NCBI RefSeq assembly: GCF_036669915.1
Contig: NC_089315.1
Location: 26,000,932 to 26,064,931, forward strand
From: Pocillopora verrucosa
Lineage: Eukaryota; Cnidaria; Anthozoa; Scleractinia; Pocilloporidae
Reading direction: 5' to 3'
DNA length: 64,000 bases
Under the pieces are notes generated by a model. That model did no database searches. It was not told where the DNA came from and saw only the letters and a list, made by a program, of their open reading frames with translations. Positions 51,275 through 62,500 of the stretch are shown here, one piece after another. Position 1 is the first letter of the stretch. Every line of letters begins with the position of its first letter. A program made the translations under genes and the position numbers.

Positions 51275-54200
51275 TCAGAATCTCCTACACAAGTGACTTA
51301 CAATCGGTGGCTCGTAAGCAGTGAGAAAGGCGATCTCCTTTATAAGCTGAGAGTTTAATTCTGAAATAAAAGGAAAAAAAAAATAAAAAATTTCTAATGC
51401 ACAGCTGTCTAAGAGGCAGTATCGATAATTAGTCGAGATACTCAAGAAATACAAAGTCTTTCTTCAACAATATTGCTAAATTTTTTGGGGGGCGTTCATT
51501 GAATGAAGAAGACAATATGCAAAAAGCCAAAAAGCGAAAAGAAATAAAAAGCCAAAAAGAGATTATTTAGCATAAAAATTTGTTACCTGGGACCTTGCAA
51601 GTTGTAAAACATATGCATTAAAATGTGAGTTGAGTTCATTGGGAAAAAAAAAAAAAAAAAGTACAGTGTGCGTTTCTTCTCCTAACCTTTTAATTTCGAG
51701 TGGAGAATAAAAAATGTTCCACTTTTTCTTCTACTAAGCAATTTTACCTTTTGTTAGAATTCCTCTCTCCTTGTAAAACTGAAGACAAGACTCAAGTTCT
51801 TCTCTAGAGTAACGGGGAACCTCGATGTTAATGGAATCCAGGACTGCTGTTAAACCTCTCTATGTTGGATAGAAGAATACATGATGTCTTCGATAAATAT
51901 TTAGAATATCTGAATTATTATTAATAATCATCGGATAAGTCGAGAATTTTCAAGGCTGTGGTATATGTTATATCTCAAAATAATGTCAAAAGTGTATGGC
52001 GTAATTACTCGATGCGCCGCTCTCGATGACGTGCCGCATGTGAGAGCAAAAATATTAATATTCGCCGCCCCCGAATAAGCACCACATCTAAAAAAAAAAA
52101 GCTCAAAGGCGTCTATTAGGGAGCACCCTGATTGCAAAGTGCGATATTCCCTATGCGCAAGGATCAATTTTTTTTTCTTTATGTTGATAGGAACAACATC
52201 CGTTATAATTTTGCAACGATTATCTAATGCTCAGGTACACGTTTGGTCCCATCAATTGAAAAGCAGCGAGACGCATGCCCAACGTTTGACCGCTGTGTTT
52301 CCTTAGGCCCGCTGTTTTTCCTTAGGCCATTTCCGAATTACCTCTGGCCCCTTTTTTTCAAAACTAGGCCTGGTGCTCAACCATTCGTATGAAAGTGAGT
52401 TAAATTTGCATGTGAATGAAAACACTCGACTTTGAAACAGAAGCCGAAGGTAGTTCGGAAATGACCTACGAAAACACAGCGGGCCCGTGGAAATACAACG
52501 GTCAATAATGGTGCAATGGGTTGATCATAAACCCTCTAACTCCCATGAGTGACCGAGACGGAATTTCTCCTTACAATATCAATACAATATCAACTAGATA
52601 AGTGACGAGAATAAAGAAAAATATCAGTCTGGGGTTAATAGTTGATCCAATACTAAATTCTCTGAACTAACATTTAAAGAACTATATAGCAGACAGTAAG
52701 GAGAATTACTGATGAGATCTTGGGAGTTAAAGAGTCAAAGGCGTGTCTCCTTCTCACCTGTCCAATGAGGTCTGGTATCTCATAAGACTTGATGTCACTT
52801 CTCAACATTCCTGTGCGTGATAACGCGAACACCATAGCTCCATTTTTCTGAAGGAAAAAAAAATGAACAAAAATATTTATGTTCTGTTCATTGATACTTT
52901 TTGAGTGTGTTCTTACTTACATGCTACCACAAGCGTTACACCGTTCGTCAGATTGTTAAATTTTACTACATACAATTTCGTTTCTCTTCGGCGAAAAAAT
53001 AAAAAAGCTATCGACGATCGTCTGCCCAAGGGAGTTGTCCCATACGCATTTGGCGAAACTGTTCGTTAGTCGATGGGTAACCGTCTTAAGTTTGTACACC
53101 AAATGCGTTGTCGCATGGCTGCACAAATTGGATTTGATGAAACCAGCGTTCTGCGCGTGAGCAAATGGCAAAATCACGGACAAAAAATGCAGATTCCATT
53201 TCTTATTGCTTACCAGTCCTTCAGTAGGATGAAGGAGTTCTGTAAAGTGATGTACCAAACTCAGCCTCTTGGGTTTTATCTAGCACAAAAAAAGGGAAAA
53301 TAAATTTAAAGATAATCTTCCACGAACTCCTTCCCGTTAAGGGAGACCTTAAAAGTGCTGTGGGACCATATAAATGCAGTCAAACAGATGACATTGATGA
53401 ACATCGAGGAGTTGAGCAAATCAAGCTTAACGCGGGCAAATTTTCAGCAGTTACTTTTGTCTCCGCCCAAAGAGGAGAAATTTTCTTTCTTTCATAGTGG
53501 GCAAGTATCAATTTCGGTGTAAGTTCACCAGTATTGTGAAAATTTGTCGAAATTTACCCAAACCACCTAATACTCAGTAAAAGGCGGAAAAAAACGACCA
53601 CAAGGAATCATCATCAAAGCACAGAGGGCAAGAGATTACTGCACAGTGCTTCTGTTTAGTCAGTGAAGGGTTGGGCTTGATGTTCTGAGATCTCCATGTT
53701 TCTAGCTGTTACTCGACGAAGTATCCAAGGATTAGACAGAGTTCACACCACATCTGTACTTATCTGTTAACCCTTTAACCCCTAAGAGTGACCAGCATCT
53801 AATTTCTCCTTACAATATCACCACTGAATCACATATTAATGTCATGAGGATAAAGGAAATGATCACCCACTAAAGGAACTCTTGATTGTTAGACAAATTC
53901 TCCTTGTCAGCGCATTAGTAAATGTACAGAGAACAGTATGGAGAATATAGATATTGATGTTAGGGTGTAAAGGGTTAAACTGCCTTACCCATTTTTGTTT
54001 GACATCCTTGAGGGTGGTTTTTAAGAAAAATCCATTGAACTCGTTCACAGCAAATAGCACTCGCAAACTGAAAGGGGAAGAAGAAAATGTCGATTCTACA
54101 AGCTTTTTCTTTCCCGCGTTATATTGGTATCATATGACACATGAGAGAACAAACTTCGTGACCTATTCATCGACTCTGGCGTGTTATCTCCGAGGTACAT

Positions 54201-57200
54201 GTACACTAGCTTACAGTAGACGAGGCGTAAAAATTAGTCAACACACCAACCTGGGGTTACTCCTTATTTCTTTCAGTAATATGCCTACAGCATCAGAGGT
54301 AAAATTTGCTCTCCTAAGACCCTGAGATGTAAAAAGATTTAGCTTCATAATCCATCGAATATCTTTATTTGCGCACAATTGGTCTAAAGGCGTGACATGA
54401 CATACAGTGCCCCAGCTAAAACTGGCGGATCTTCCCCCAGTGATTTTTTTAACCCAATTTTTATACCTAGAGTCCCACAAGACGCAAAGGTAATTTTCTG
54501 TGCTTAACAGAAGGGACCAATCTTTTCTGTTTAATGAAACAACTTCAATTTGGCTTACGGATAGAAAATCAAATAAAGCTATGATCCTAGCAAATGACAT
54601 GCAGTTTAAGCAATGGAGGAAAGAAACATAAAGAGAATCCAGGCTTCGACGGGATTCGACAGAATTGGACGAAACGAAGTCCTGTTACCAATTAATCAAA
54701 ACTAGGCAGAATCTGAGAAGGAAATTAAACATCGGTTGTACGTATTCATTTAAAAAAAAAAAGACAGTTAACTCTGCGAAATGCGAGAAAACAGCGCGTT
54801 CTGTCCATTTATACAAGCATGACGTGTTAACTGTCCCTTTGACTGTCCTATTACACTGTCCAATTAGAGGCAAGACGCGTACACTGTCCTATTAATGCTC
54901 AAATCGGGCTGGTGATAACAGATTACGTTCGAGAATTTTGTTATAGTTTTGATAATACAAAAAAATGTCTTCTTACGGTATCTACAATTTTTCCCAGTGG
55001 CTCTCCTTTTTCTATCACATCTTTCTTGCCAACAAGATATTGATTGTTTAACTGGACCTGAAAAAGAAATGAAGCCATAAAACTTAGACATGTTGAAAAG
55101 ATTTAACCCTCTCACTCCCAGAAGTGACCAGAAAGGAATTTCTCCTACCAATAATGATACATTTTCAAGCAGAGAGGTGATGAGAAGAAAGAAAAATACT
55201 AACTAAGGGAATCATTTGACCAAACACTAAATTCTCAAAGTTAAAATTACTATAAAAACATGGCAGACATTGCTGAGAATTCGTACCTAGATCTTGACAG
55301 TGAAATGATTATGAAGTCTAACTTCAGTGTATATGCACTTTCAAAGACCTCACTTTTCATCCACTGACTAGATACTGCCTTACCAGAGTAAAAGGCCCAG
55401 TTTTTTAAAAAACAAACATCAATTGAATATGAAAACGATCTTCAAAGTAATGAACACTACTTAAACATTAGAGAAAATAAGAAAATTTTTTTCTTTCAGG
55501 CCTTGTTTTCACTACTGCTTACTATAAGCAGTGTTCATTACAACTGTGAAGATTGCTTTCATATTCATTTCTTAACCCGCAGTTCACATATATGATTTTT
55601 AGATACTCTAAGTCATTTGAACATCAATTGTTGCCAAAAGCATGAAGGATTTTTCTCCTCAAGAACAGCTACAGTAAATCACCCAAAGTGGTACAAGTAA
55701 ATCTCTTTGCATTGTTGCCACAAAGGGTAGGAATCAGAACATGGACCAAGGTAGTGAAAAAGTGCTTGTCTCCTTCTCTGTCAATTTACCTCAGCAAGGG
55801 CCCTGCCATTGATTGCTTTGCACATCTGAAGCCAGGAATTTGCTGGCTTTGGTTGGTCAAATCTATCTGCATGATATGTTGACACTTGCAATTCAGATGG
55901 TCCATGTACCCAGCTAAATACTGCAATAAGAATCATGCTTGCAATTAGACTTGAACCTTCTACTTGATGAACAAATACATTATTTAATGCTAGAGGCAAC
56001 TTAATGGCAACTAACTAATTTTAGAGGATTGCTTTTAATTTTTTGGTTTACCTGGATTTTGATGGTGCATGAATGATTGATTAAACTTATTACAATCTGT
56101 TCAACCCTCAATTACTCCTATCACATTTATGCTTGAAAAGAGAAATATATCATTAAAACAACTAAAAAGGAGCTCAAAGAAAGACAAAAAAGGATTGTGG
56201 AAGGTAAAAATTAGTATTTTTCAATTTAGTGGAAGTTCCCTCCATTCTTTCCATGTCCTGGTAATAAATTCAATAACAAAGTGATGATGTTTTTATTTGT
56301 GGTTGTTGTGTCAGTAAGTTTGGGTTTAACTAAGCATTTTATTATTGGTAAGTTCCACTTCTGTGGAACTTCTGCTAAATTGGAAAAAAACCCTATTAGG
56401 TAACTAAATGATCAATTCATTTAAGTTGACATTAAAAAATTTCAGTTATTTTAATAAACTACAATATTTACTTCAGTATAATTAAAATAACATCTTATTG
56501 ACTTTATCAACTAAAACTAATATTGTTGTTTTGTGGCCATTCCTCTGCCAATCAAATGAAAGGCCATTTTTCCTATTGTTCAAAGTTTAGAGCCCTTATT
56601 TGATGAATATAAACACATTTATCCATACCACCTTTTGTGACATATTAATTACATACCAGAACACAAATCTTACCACTTGGTACAGGAAGAATGAACCATC
56701 CAGCAGAAAAACAATAATGGAGAACATGAATAAGTGATAAAGATTTTCCACGTCCATCATCACCATCTATTTTAATATAGTTAAAGAAAAGAACTGATAA
56801 CAAGCCGACAACAAAAATCTTATCTAAGATCTGATTCTTAATTCTCCCCTCTAGCTGCTACATATTTTCTTGTAAACTAGTTACAAGAATTTGATCTCCA
56901 GTTTGCTGGATAATATATGGAAATTATGGGTAGAATTTGCATGTTAATCACCTCTTGGAGTTAAAGGATTAACACTTTGATTCATAGAGACCACATATCA
57001 CAAGAGTTGTGAAAAGATACAGAAAATAAACTTTGGTGGAGGATGGCTCCTTTCTGGTAAGTCTTTCAGATGCTGTATCACCTCCAGAGCAGGGCTTCTT
57101 ATCATCAAACTTGTGCTGCCTGCCATTTCAAACTTGAACAAAAAAATAACCAAGAAATTATCCAAAGGTTTCATCTAATCTAGAAGAGCAAACAAAAACA

Positions 57201-59418
57201 GGAAAAACATATAAAAAGCTCAGAGTTATATGTACCTCTGTTTGAAATCTCTTTGTGAAGAAGTAGGAGAGAACTCTACTAGAAATGTCCTGTGGGATGG
57301 TGTAAAATTGACCAATATTGGACTTCATGTGATCAGCCTGAAGAATAATCAAGAAAAAGATAAATTAAAAAAAAAAGATAAACAAAAGATAAATTTAAGA
57401 AATCTTGGAATAATAAGGCTCTTATAGATCTTACTCTGTGTGAAATATTTTAGTAAAATGATAAAAATTCTAAATAAAAGAATTAGAAAAGGGTAAGTTT
57501 AAGTCAGCTTACACTGGTGGCTCATCTGTTGGGAAATTAGTCCAGTTAATAGATCATTAACCATTTAACACCAGAGGGTGACTAACATCTAATTTCTCCA
57601 AACTTTATCACCAATGAAACAAACATTGATGTCATGAGAATAAAGGAAATGATTGCCAACTAATGAAGCTCTTGATTGTTAAACAAATTCTCCTTGTTAA
57701 TATCAAATAGCTTTATGGAGGAAAGTAATGAGAATATGCAAACTGATGTTAGAGTGCTTGGAGTTATGCAACTAAGAGTATTGCTAATCCATTGCAGGTC
57801 TGATCCCAAAGAATTACATCAGGATTACCTAACAGTTCATCTGTAACTATTTATATTCATGGGGTGGAAAGAGTCACTGTGCCAGGAAAATTGTCTTGCC
57901 CATGAATGTCACATCTCTAAAACCAGAGTCTTATGTGGTGAACAATAGGCTACCCTGTCTAACACAATCAATTGCATGGAAGTGTTTCATCTGTTCATCT
58001 TCTCTCTGGTGCAATTTTAAGTTATCTGTAGGGTTATTACATACAACTTTGCACTTACAGGATGAAGGTCTCCAAGATTAAAAACTGATCTTTTACCACT
58101 GGACTCACTCTCTGGCAGTTCTGCTGCATCCTCATGGTCAGTTGGTTTTTCATTGGTGGCAGATTCACTCAAGTACCTGTTCAGCACTCCCTGTGTAAAT
58201 ATCAAATTTTTCTTTGAGTTACATTCAAAATTCCACACCTACAAACAACCATGTATGATTTTGTGTGTTATATAAAACACCAAAGGCCTTTACTGACAAG
58301 AAAAGTTGACTTCAATTATGGTGAAAGTTTTTGTTGACAGTTCTACACAGCAAGGAAGCTTGATTTGAGTAAAATTTATATTCATTTGCTAACTTGTTTC
58401 CATCAAGGAAAGAAAGAGAAATGAATAGAAAGACATGACTCAGGTTTGATAAGCATGACATTGGCATGATGTTCGAGAACAACTGCCAAAATGTAATTAA
58501 CTACTATTTACTAAGGTGGAGGCAGCTAGAGGTGGATATTACCAAGGTGATATGATACAATTATCAGAGGGGCACAAAAAAAGATGATTTGAACTAATTT
58601 TCTAGTAACAATTATAATATTATTACTATAATCTCACACTGGATACTTCGAATAGCAAAGGATATTCTGAGTTTGAGTAGCCAATCGGAGCACATCTTTA
58701 ATACAATCTACTGTCACTAATTTATATCAATTCCCAACAGACAAGGTACATATGCACCTCTTTCTCCAGCTCTGTGGCGATTACTTGTTTTCAGTAAGTG
58801 TGTAACTTACAGGAACCAAAAAACACTTTGTTTCTGTCTCAAAAACCCGAAGTTGGTTAGAAATGAATTTCTTGAAGTGTGATTTTGTCTCCTTGGCAGC
58901 TAATAGATTAATGTTACTGGTTAATCTCCCTTGGGCCATTTTAGACCTTACCCTCATTGACAGACTTTTTCCAGATAAATGATTTGTTACCTTAACAGCT
59001 TTGTTTCCTAAGAAAATCTGACCACACTTTCCTTTCTTGATCACCTGTCTTGAAGGATCTAGAAAAGACAAAAATGCCCTCTAGTTGATTCACTGATTCT
59101 TTTGACAGGCTGGACAGTTATTATTCTTTCTCAGAAAGATCTCATCACAAAAAGAACTTGCATAACACTTAATCATTTACACCCTAACATCAGTATGTAT
59201 ATTCTCCACACTGTTTCTAAATATTTCCTATGGTGCCGACAAGGACTTGCATAAACCTGGGGTAAAAACAACGCGATGAGAGATTTTCTTCTAAAATCGA
59301 ACCCACTGACTAGATACATCAAAAGATATCAATATATTACAAAATAATTATTTTCAGTAAAAAATACCAGACCTGACAAGAAGATATTTTTGGACCTGAA
59401 ATGTCTGAAGGCCGCCAT
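51275..59418 (-). CDS. DAP3: DAP3, mitochondrial small ribosomal subunit protein mS29 (death-associated protein 3), 14 exons
   Basis: DAP3 is a GTP-binding protein of the mitochondrial small ribosomal subunit and has been linked to apoptosis in mammals. Exons, in transcript order, are 59418-59373, 59058-58811, 58190-58059, 57337-57236, 57132-57021, 56766-56674, 55920-55790, 55057-54977, 54321-54251, 54067-53989, 53279-53214, 52847-52758, 51859-51748 and 51360-51275, giving 482 residues with every phase matching. The first 15 residues (MAAFRHFRSKNIFLS) are basic with no acid, like a mitochondrial presequence. The P-loop GDDGRGKS is at 215-222. Other family landmarks are FYTIPQ, RFDQP followed by W, EKGEPLG and DAVGILLKE. 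The protein is longer than the roughly 400-residue human form, mostly N-terminal to FYTIPQ. The weakest junctions are the exon 5 donor (gtatct) and the exon 9 donor (gttggt). Introns carry many MITE-like copies. Confidence 0.92.
52286..52505. mobile_element. 220-bp MITE-like element with inverted repeats of about 60 bp
   Basis: The left arm begins ttgaccgctgtgtttcctta and continues through gcccgctgttttt and catttccgaattacct. The right arm, reverse complemented, reads ttgaccgttgtatttccacg, then gcccgctgtgttttcg and catttccgaactacct. The arms align over about 60 bp with scattered mismatches around a core of about 100 bp. No coding capacity. It lies in DAP3 intron 12, about 25 bp from the family A element at 52529. 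Confidence 0.85.
52529..52737 (+). mobile_element. MITE-like element, family A, in DAP3 intron 12
   Basis: The ends are aaaccctctaactcccatga and gggagttaaagagtcaa. The body has atttctccttacaatatcaa, gatccaatactaaattctc and gtaaggagaattactgatg. Its right end is about 20 bp from DAP3 exon 12 (which ends at 52758), just beyond the splice donor on the minus strand. Confidence 0.85.
53767..53978 (+). mobile_element. MITE-like element, family B, complete, next to DAP3 exon 10
   Basis: The ends are ttaaccctttaacccctaag and gggtgtaaagggttaa. The body has atttctccttacaatatcac, gaggataaaggaaatgatcacc and aactcttgattgttagacaa. The right terminal repeat ends 10 bp from the last base of DAP3 exon 10 (53989), so the splice donor gtaagg lies between exon and element with only a few bases to spare. 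Confidence 0.9.
55103..55312 (+). mobile_element. MITE-like element, family A, diverged, in DAP3 intron 7
   Basis: It starts ttaaccctctcactcccaga and runs through ggaatttctcctaccaataa, ccaaacactaaattctc and ggcagacattgctgagaatt. The right end is decayed (gatcttgacagtgaaatgat). It lies about 45 bp outside exon 8. Confidence 0.7.
56818..56972 (-). mobile_element. MITE-like element, family C, internally deleted, in DAP3 intron 5
   Basis: It contains attctcccctctagctgcta, gtaaactagttacaagaatttg and gtttgctgga, matching the reverse complement of the copy at 61955. It ends tggagttaaaggattaa, the shared terminal repeat. Roughly 60 bp of the middle of that copy are absent here. It lies in the intron between exons 5 and 6. 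Confidence 0.7.
57557..57769 (+). mobile_element. MITE-like element, family B, in DAP3 intron 3
   Basis: It starts ttaaccatttaacaccagag and contains gactaacatctaatttctcc, gagaataaaggaaatgattgcc and gaagctcttgattgttaaac. The right end (gttagagtgcttggagttat) is decayed. It lies in the intron between DAP3 exons 3 and 4. Confidence 0.8.
57790..57985 (-). mobile_element. tRNA-derived SINE-like repeat, copy 3, degraded
   Basis: The plus strand shows tacatcaggattacctaaca, ggggtggaaagagtcactgt and attgtcttgcccatgaatgt, parallel to the same phrases in the copy at 37215. On the minus strand the tRNA-like head is at the right, around 57985. It lies in DAP3 intron 3, next to a family B element. Confidence 0.55.
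59168..59248 (-). mobile_element. fragment of a family B MITE-like element in DAP3 intron 1
   Basis: The phrases atttacaccctaacatcagt and gtatattctccacactgttt are the reverse complement of the right end of the 53767 copy. The rest is missing. Confidence 0.65.
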
Positions 59419-59579
59419 CTTAAAAAAAAAGAATTAACCATGTTATATGAAGTACTACGTTCGCGTTGGCTACCACTGCTGAGCTTCACTCTGACATTTG
59501 AGAAACATAATGGCGGACTTCTTGGAAGAAGTTTGAGTAAAAGGGTGGTCGTTTTCTCTTATTTTGAAGCATAGCGAGT
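59419..59579. promoter_or_regulatory. probable bidirectional promoter of DAP3 and CACTIN
   Basis: The DAP3 ATG (minus, 59418) and the CACTIN ATG (plus, 59580) are separated by 161 bp with no other gene between. Both are housekeeping-type genes, so a shared divergent promoter is the simple reading. I see no clear TATA box. A short upstream open frame (59510-59536, eight codons) starts with a good ATG context and would lie in the CACTIN leader if transcription starts before it. Confidence 0.7.
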
Positions 59580-62500
59580 ATGCCTGGTAGCGATAGGAAA
59601 AATCGTAGGCGTCGAAGTAGGAGCAGATCTCGTTCTCCTGGTCGAAAACGCAGAAGCCGTACTCATTCGCGATCTCCACGACGCAGGCACAAAGATCGTT
59701 CATCTTCACCAGCAGATCGTACTCGGGAAAATGTTGTAGCGAAAAAGAAGACTGTCGACAGAGAAGAGGAGAAACGAAGTAAAAGGTAGGTTAAAGGTTT
59801 GAAAATTATATTTCATGTTTATATCCCACTAGCGAGGAACATTTTTGTCTGATTACACAATGGAAACATTTTGTTGTTGTCGAGAAGAACGTTCCATAAA
59901 TATATTGTATAAGGCCACTTCTATGCATCCATTAGATCTCAACAGAGCCTTTTGTGTCATCTCTATTTCTTCAAAGTTTTCCCACAAGGTGAACCATACT
60001 GACATACTGCTCTGTAGAATTTTCATTATATTCCTGCCTTTTGTTGTGTCATTCGATGTAACCCCTTTATGTTCCAACATCAAAATACAGAATCTCTGTA
60101 TCATTTTCTTTACATTTGCTATAGTACTGACAAGTAGAATTTGTTTAACTACTAAGAACTTCTTTAGTCAGTGATCATTTTCTTTATTCTCATGACCTTA
60201 ATGTTTCATACAGGGGTGATGTGGTAAGGAGAAATTAGATGCCAGTCACCCTTTGGGATCAAAGGATTAAAGCTGTTCTTTGTGTGATAATTTATTGATT
60301 TGGAATATGTGCTTGTATTTTGAAGGAAAGAAAAAGAACTTTTGAAATCACTAGAAACACCTGAAGAGAAACGAGCGAGGAGACTTGCCAAAAAGGTGAA
60401 ACACCATCTTCACACAATTGTATTTCTCTGAAAGCAACTTGAGAAAGGGGTATAGAACATACACCTTCTCCTGATGCCATCTGATTATGTTTTCATGTAG
60501 AAGAGATGATTTACAATTATATATACTTTGATTACTATTTCATCCCAACAGGAAGCAAAAGAGAAAAAGAAAAAGAAAGAAATGGGATGGGATGACGAAT
60601 ATCTGGTAAGAGAATCACCTGTTGTTGTTACTTATCAGGACATTTGGCCATTTTTTTTCCCCTTAACCCTTTAACTCCTGTGAGTGACCAAGAGATAATT
60701 TCTCCTTACAATATCAATATAATATCAACCAGATAAGTGATGAGAATGAAGAAAAATATCAATTTGGGGATAATTAATTACTCTAATACTAAATTCTCTA
60801 AACTAACATTATAAGAATTGTATGGTTGACAGTTAGGAGGATTACAAATTTGATCTGGGAGTTAAAGGGTTAAAGGATGAAATTTCCTGAAAATGACAAT
60901 GATACAGTGACTAATGTCACATTTTAAAAAGGGTTGGGTTGTTGATAAATTTAATGTACAGAAGGAACAAAAAATTTGCAAACAAAAATAAACACAAGAA
61001 CAAAACAACACAAACAGAGGTAATTGTACACTTAAAATTAGAGATGTTTTGAACAGGAAATTTCATGTGTCTGTTCTTTCCTTTGTTGTATTATTAACAG
61101 TATATGTATCATTTTGCTGTTTTTGTTCTCAGGGATATACAAACACTGATAATCCATTTGGAGATGCTCATTTGCTTGAAACTTTTGTATGGCAAAAGGT
61201 ACATGTATTTTACCAATTTTTCTTCACTCTACACTTGAATCTATTTATCCATACTTTAATCTTTTTTTATATTGGAGTAGTGGTATCTCATATTACCAAA
61301 TTAAATATTTAGTGTTAGTAAATACCACACACATGCAAAGCATGCACCATACGGCTACAATTCAGATGTAGCTTTTAAATTGGCGTATAATAATTTAGGA
61401 TCAATATCAGTATCTGACAAGTTAGGGTTGATGTTGGGTTAGGGAAGGGGTAAATGTTGGGTTAGGGAAGGGGTAGGTGGGCAGTTGCCCAGATACCGAT
61501 ATTGATCCATAATTAACTGTTGGTGACCATTGTCTGCCTCCTAGGTATAGAGGGGTGATATAGGAATTTTTTTTATTTTGGGCCCTGGTATAAGCATAAG
61601 GCAATTTGTCAGAAAAGTTTCTCTGTTCAAAAGGTTTGGCTGGAGAATGCCACTGAGGAGAGTGTGTTTTGGGTTAGAACACAGCATAATCATATGTACT
61701 GTATGTTTTAACCAAGTCATTACATCAAACCTTTTAATATGGAGTCCTGTACACTAACAATTAAGCCACTGTTTTCTTTACATGCAACTTACTTTGATCT
61801 GCAGAAGAGAGAAAAGGATGGAGAACAGCATTTAAAAGAAGAAGAGCAAAGAAGAATAGAAAAGCTAAGACAACATGAAGCTAAGGTAAAGATGCCATAC
61901 TCAGCCAAGAGACTGAATTGTTCAATTCTAGAAAGTACAATTAAATTTATCTCGTTAACCTTTTAACTCCTGGAAGTGATTAACAAGTAGCTTCTCTCTT
62001 ACTATTATATCCTTACTTTGTCCAGCAAACAGGTAACGAGAATGCTCAAACTTATGAGGTAGAAGTTGTTATCTTGATCTAATACCAAATTCTTGTAACT
62101 AATTTGCAAGGAAATGTATAGCAGCTAAAGGAGAGAATAAACAATCAGATCTTGGGAGTTAAAGGTTTAAGGAACAAAGTAGTGCATTTTAAGAAGCAAA
62201 TGACTTCATTTTAGAAGGTAAAAGCAGATATTTTCTGCACCTGGATTTTTTAATGCAGTGTTGCTGTAGCGCTCAGCCCCCTCTTTTCTCTCAGTAAATG
62301 AAAATAAATAGAAAAAACCTCATACTTTATGTGAAATATCAACAGAAAGAGACAACTTATCATTCCTTTAACAATTTGAATGATAGAATCATCTAAAACT
62401 CAAGTTAAGGTAGCAGGTCAGAAACAAAGTGCTTTTAAAATTGCTTGTACATGCTGTCCAGGGATATAGGACATTTTACAGCATTTATAGGTTAGGGAGT

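Noticed and set aside
53040..53213. Continuation of the frame beyond DAP3 exon 11
   Set aside because: The frame runs on for about 65 codons, but a gtaagc donor follows the conserved part and homology resumes in the exon at 52847.
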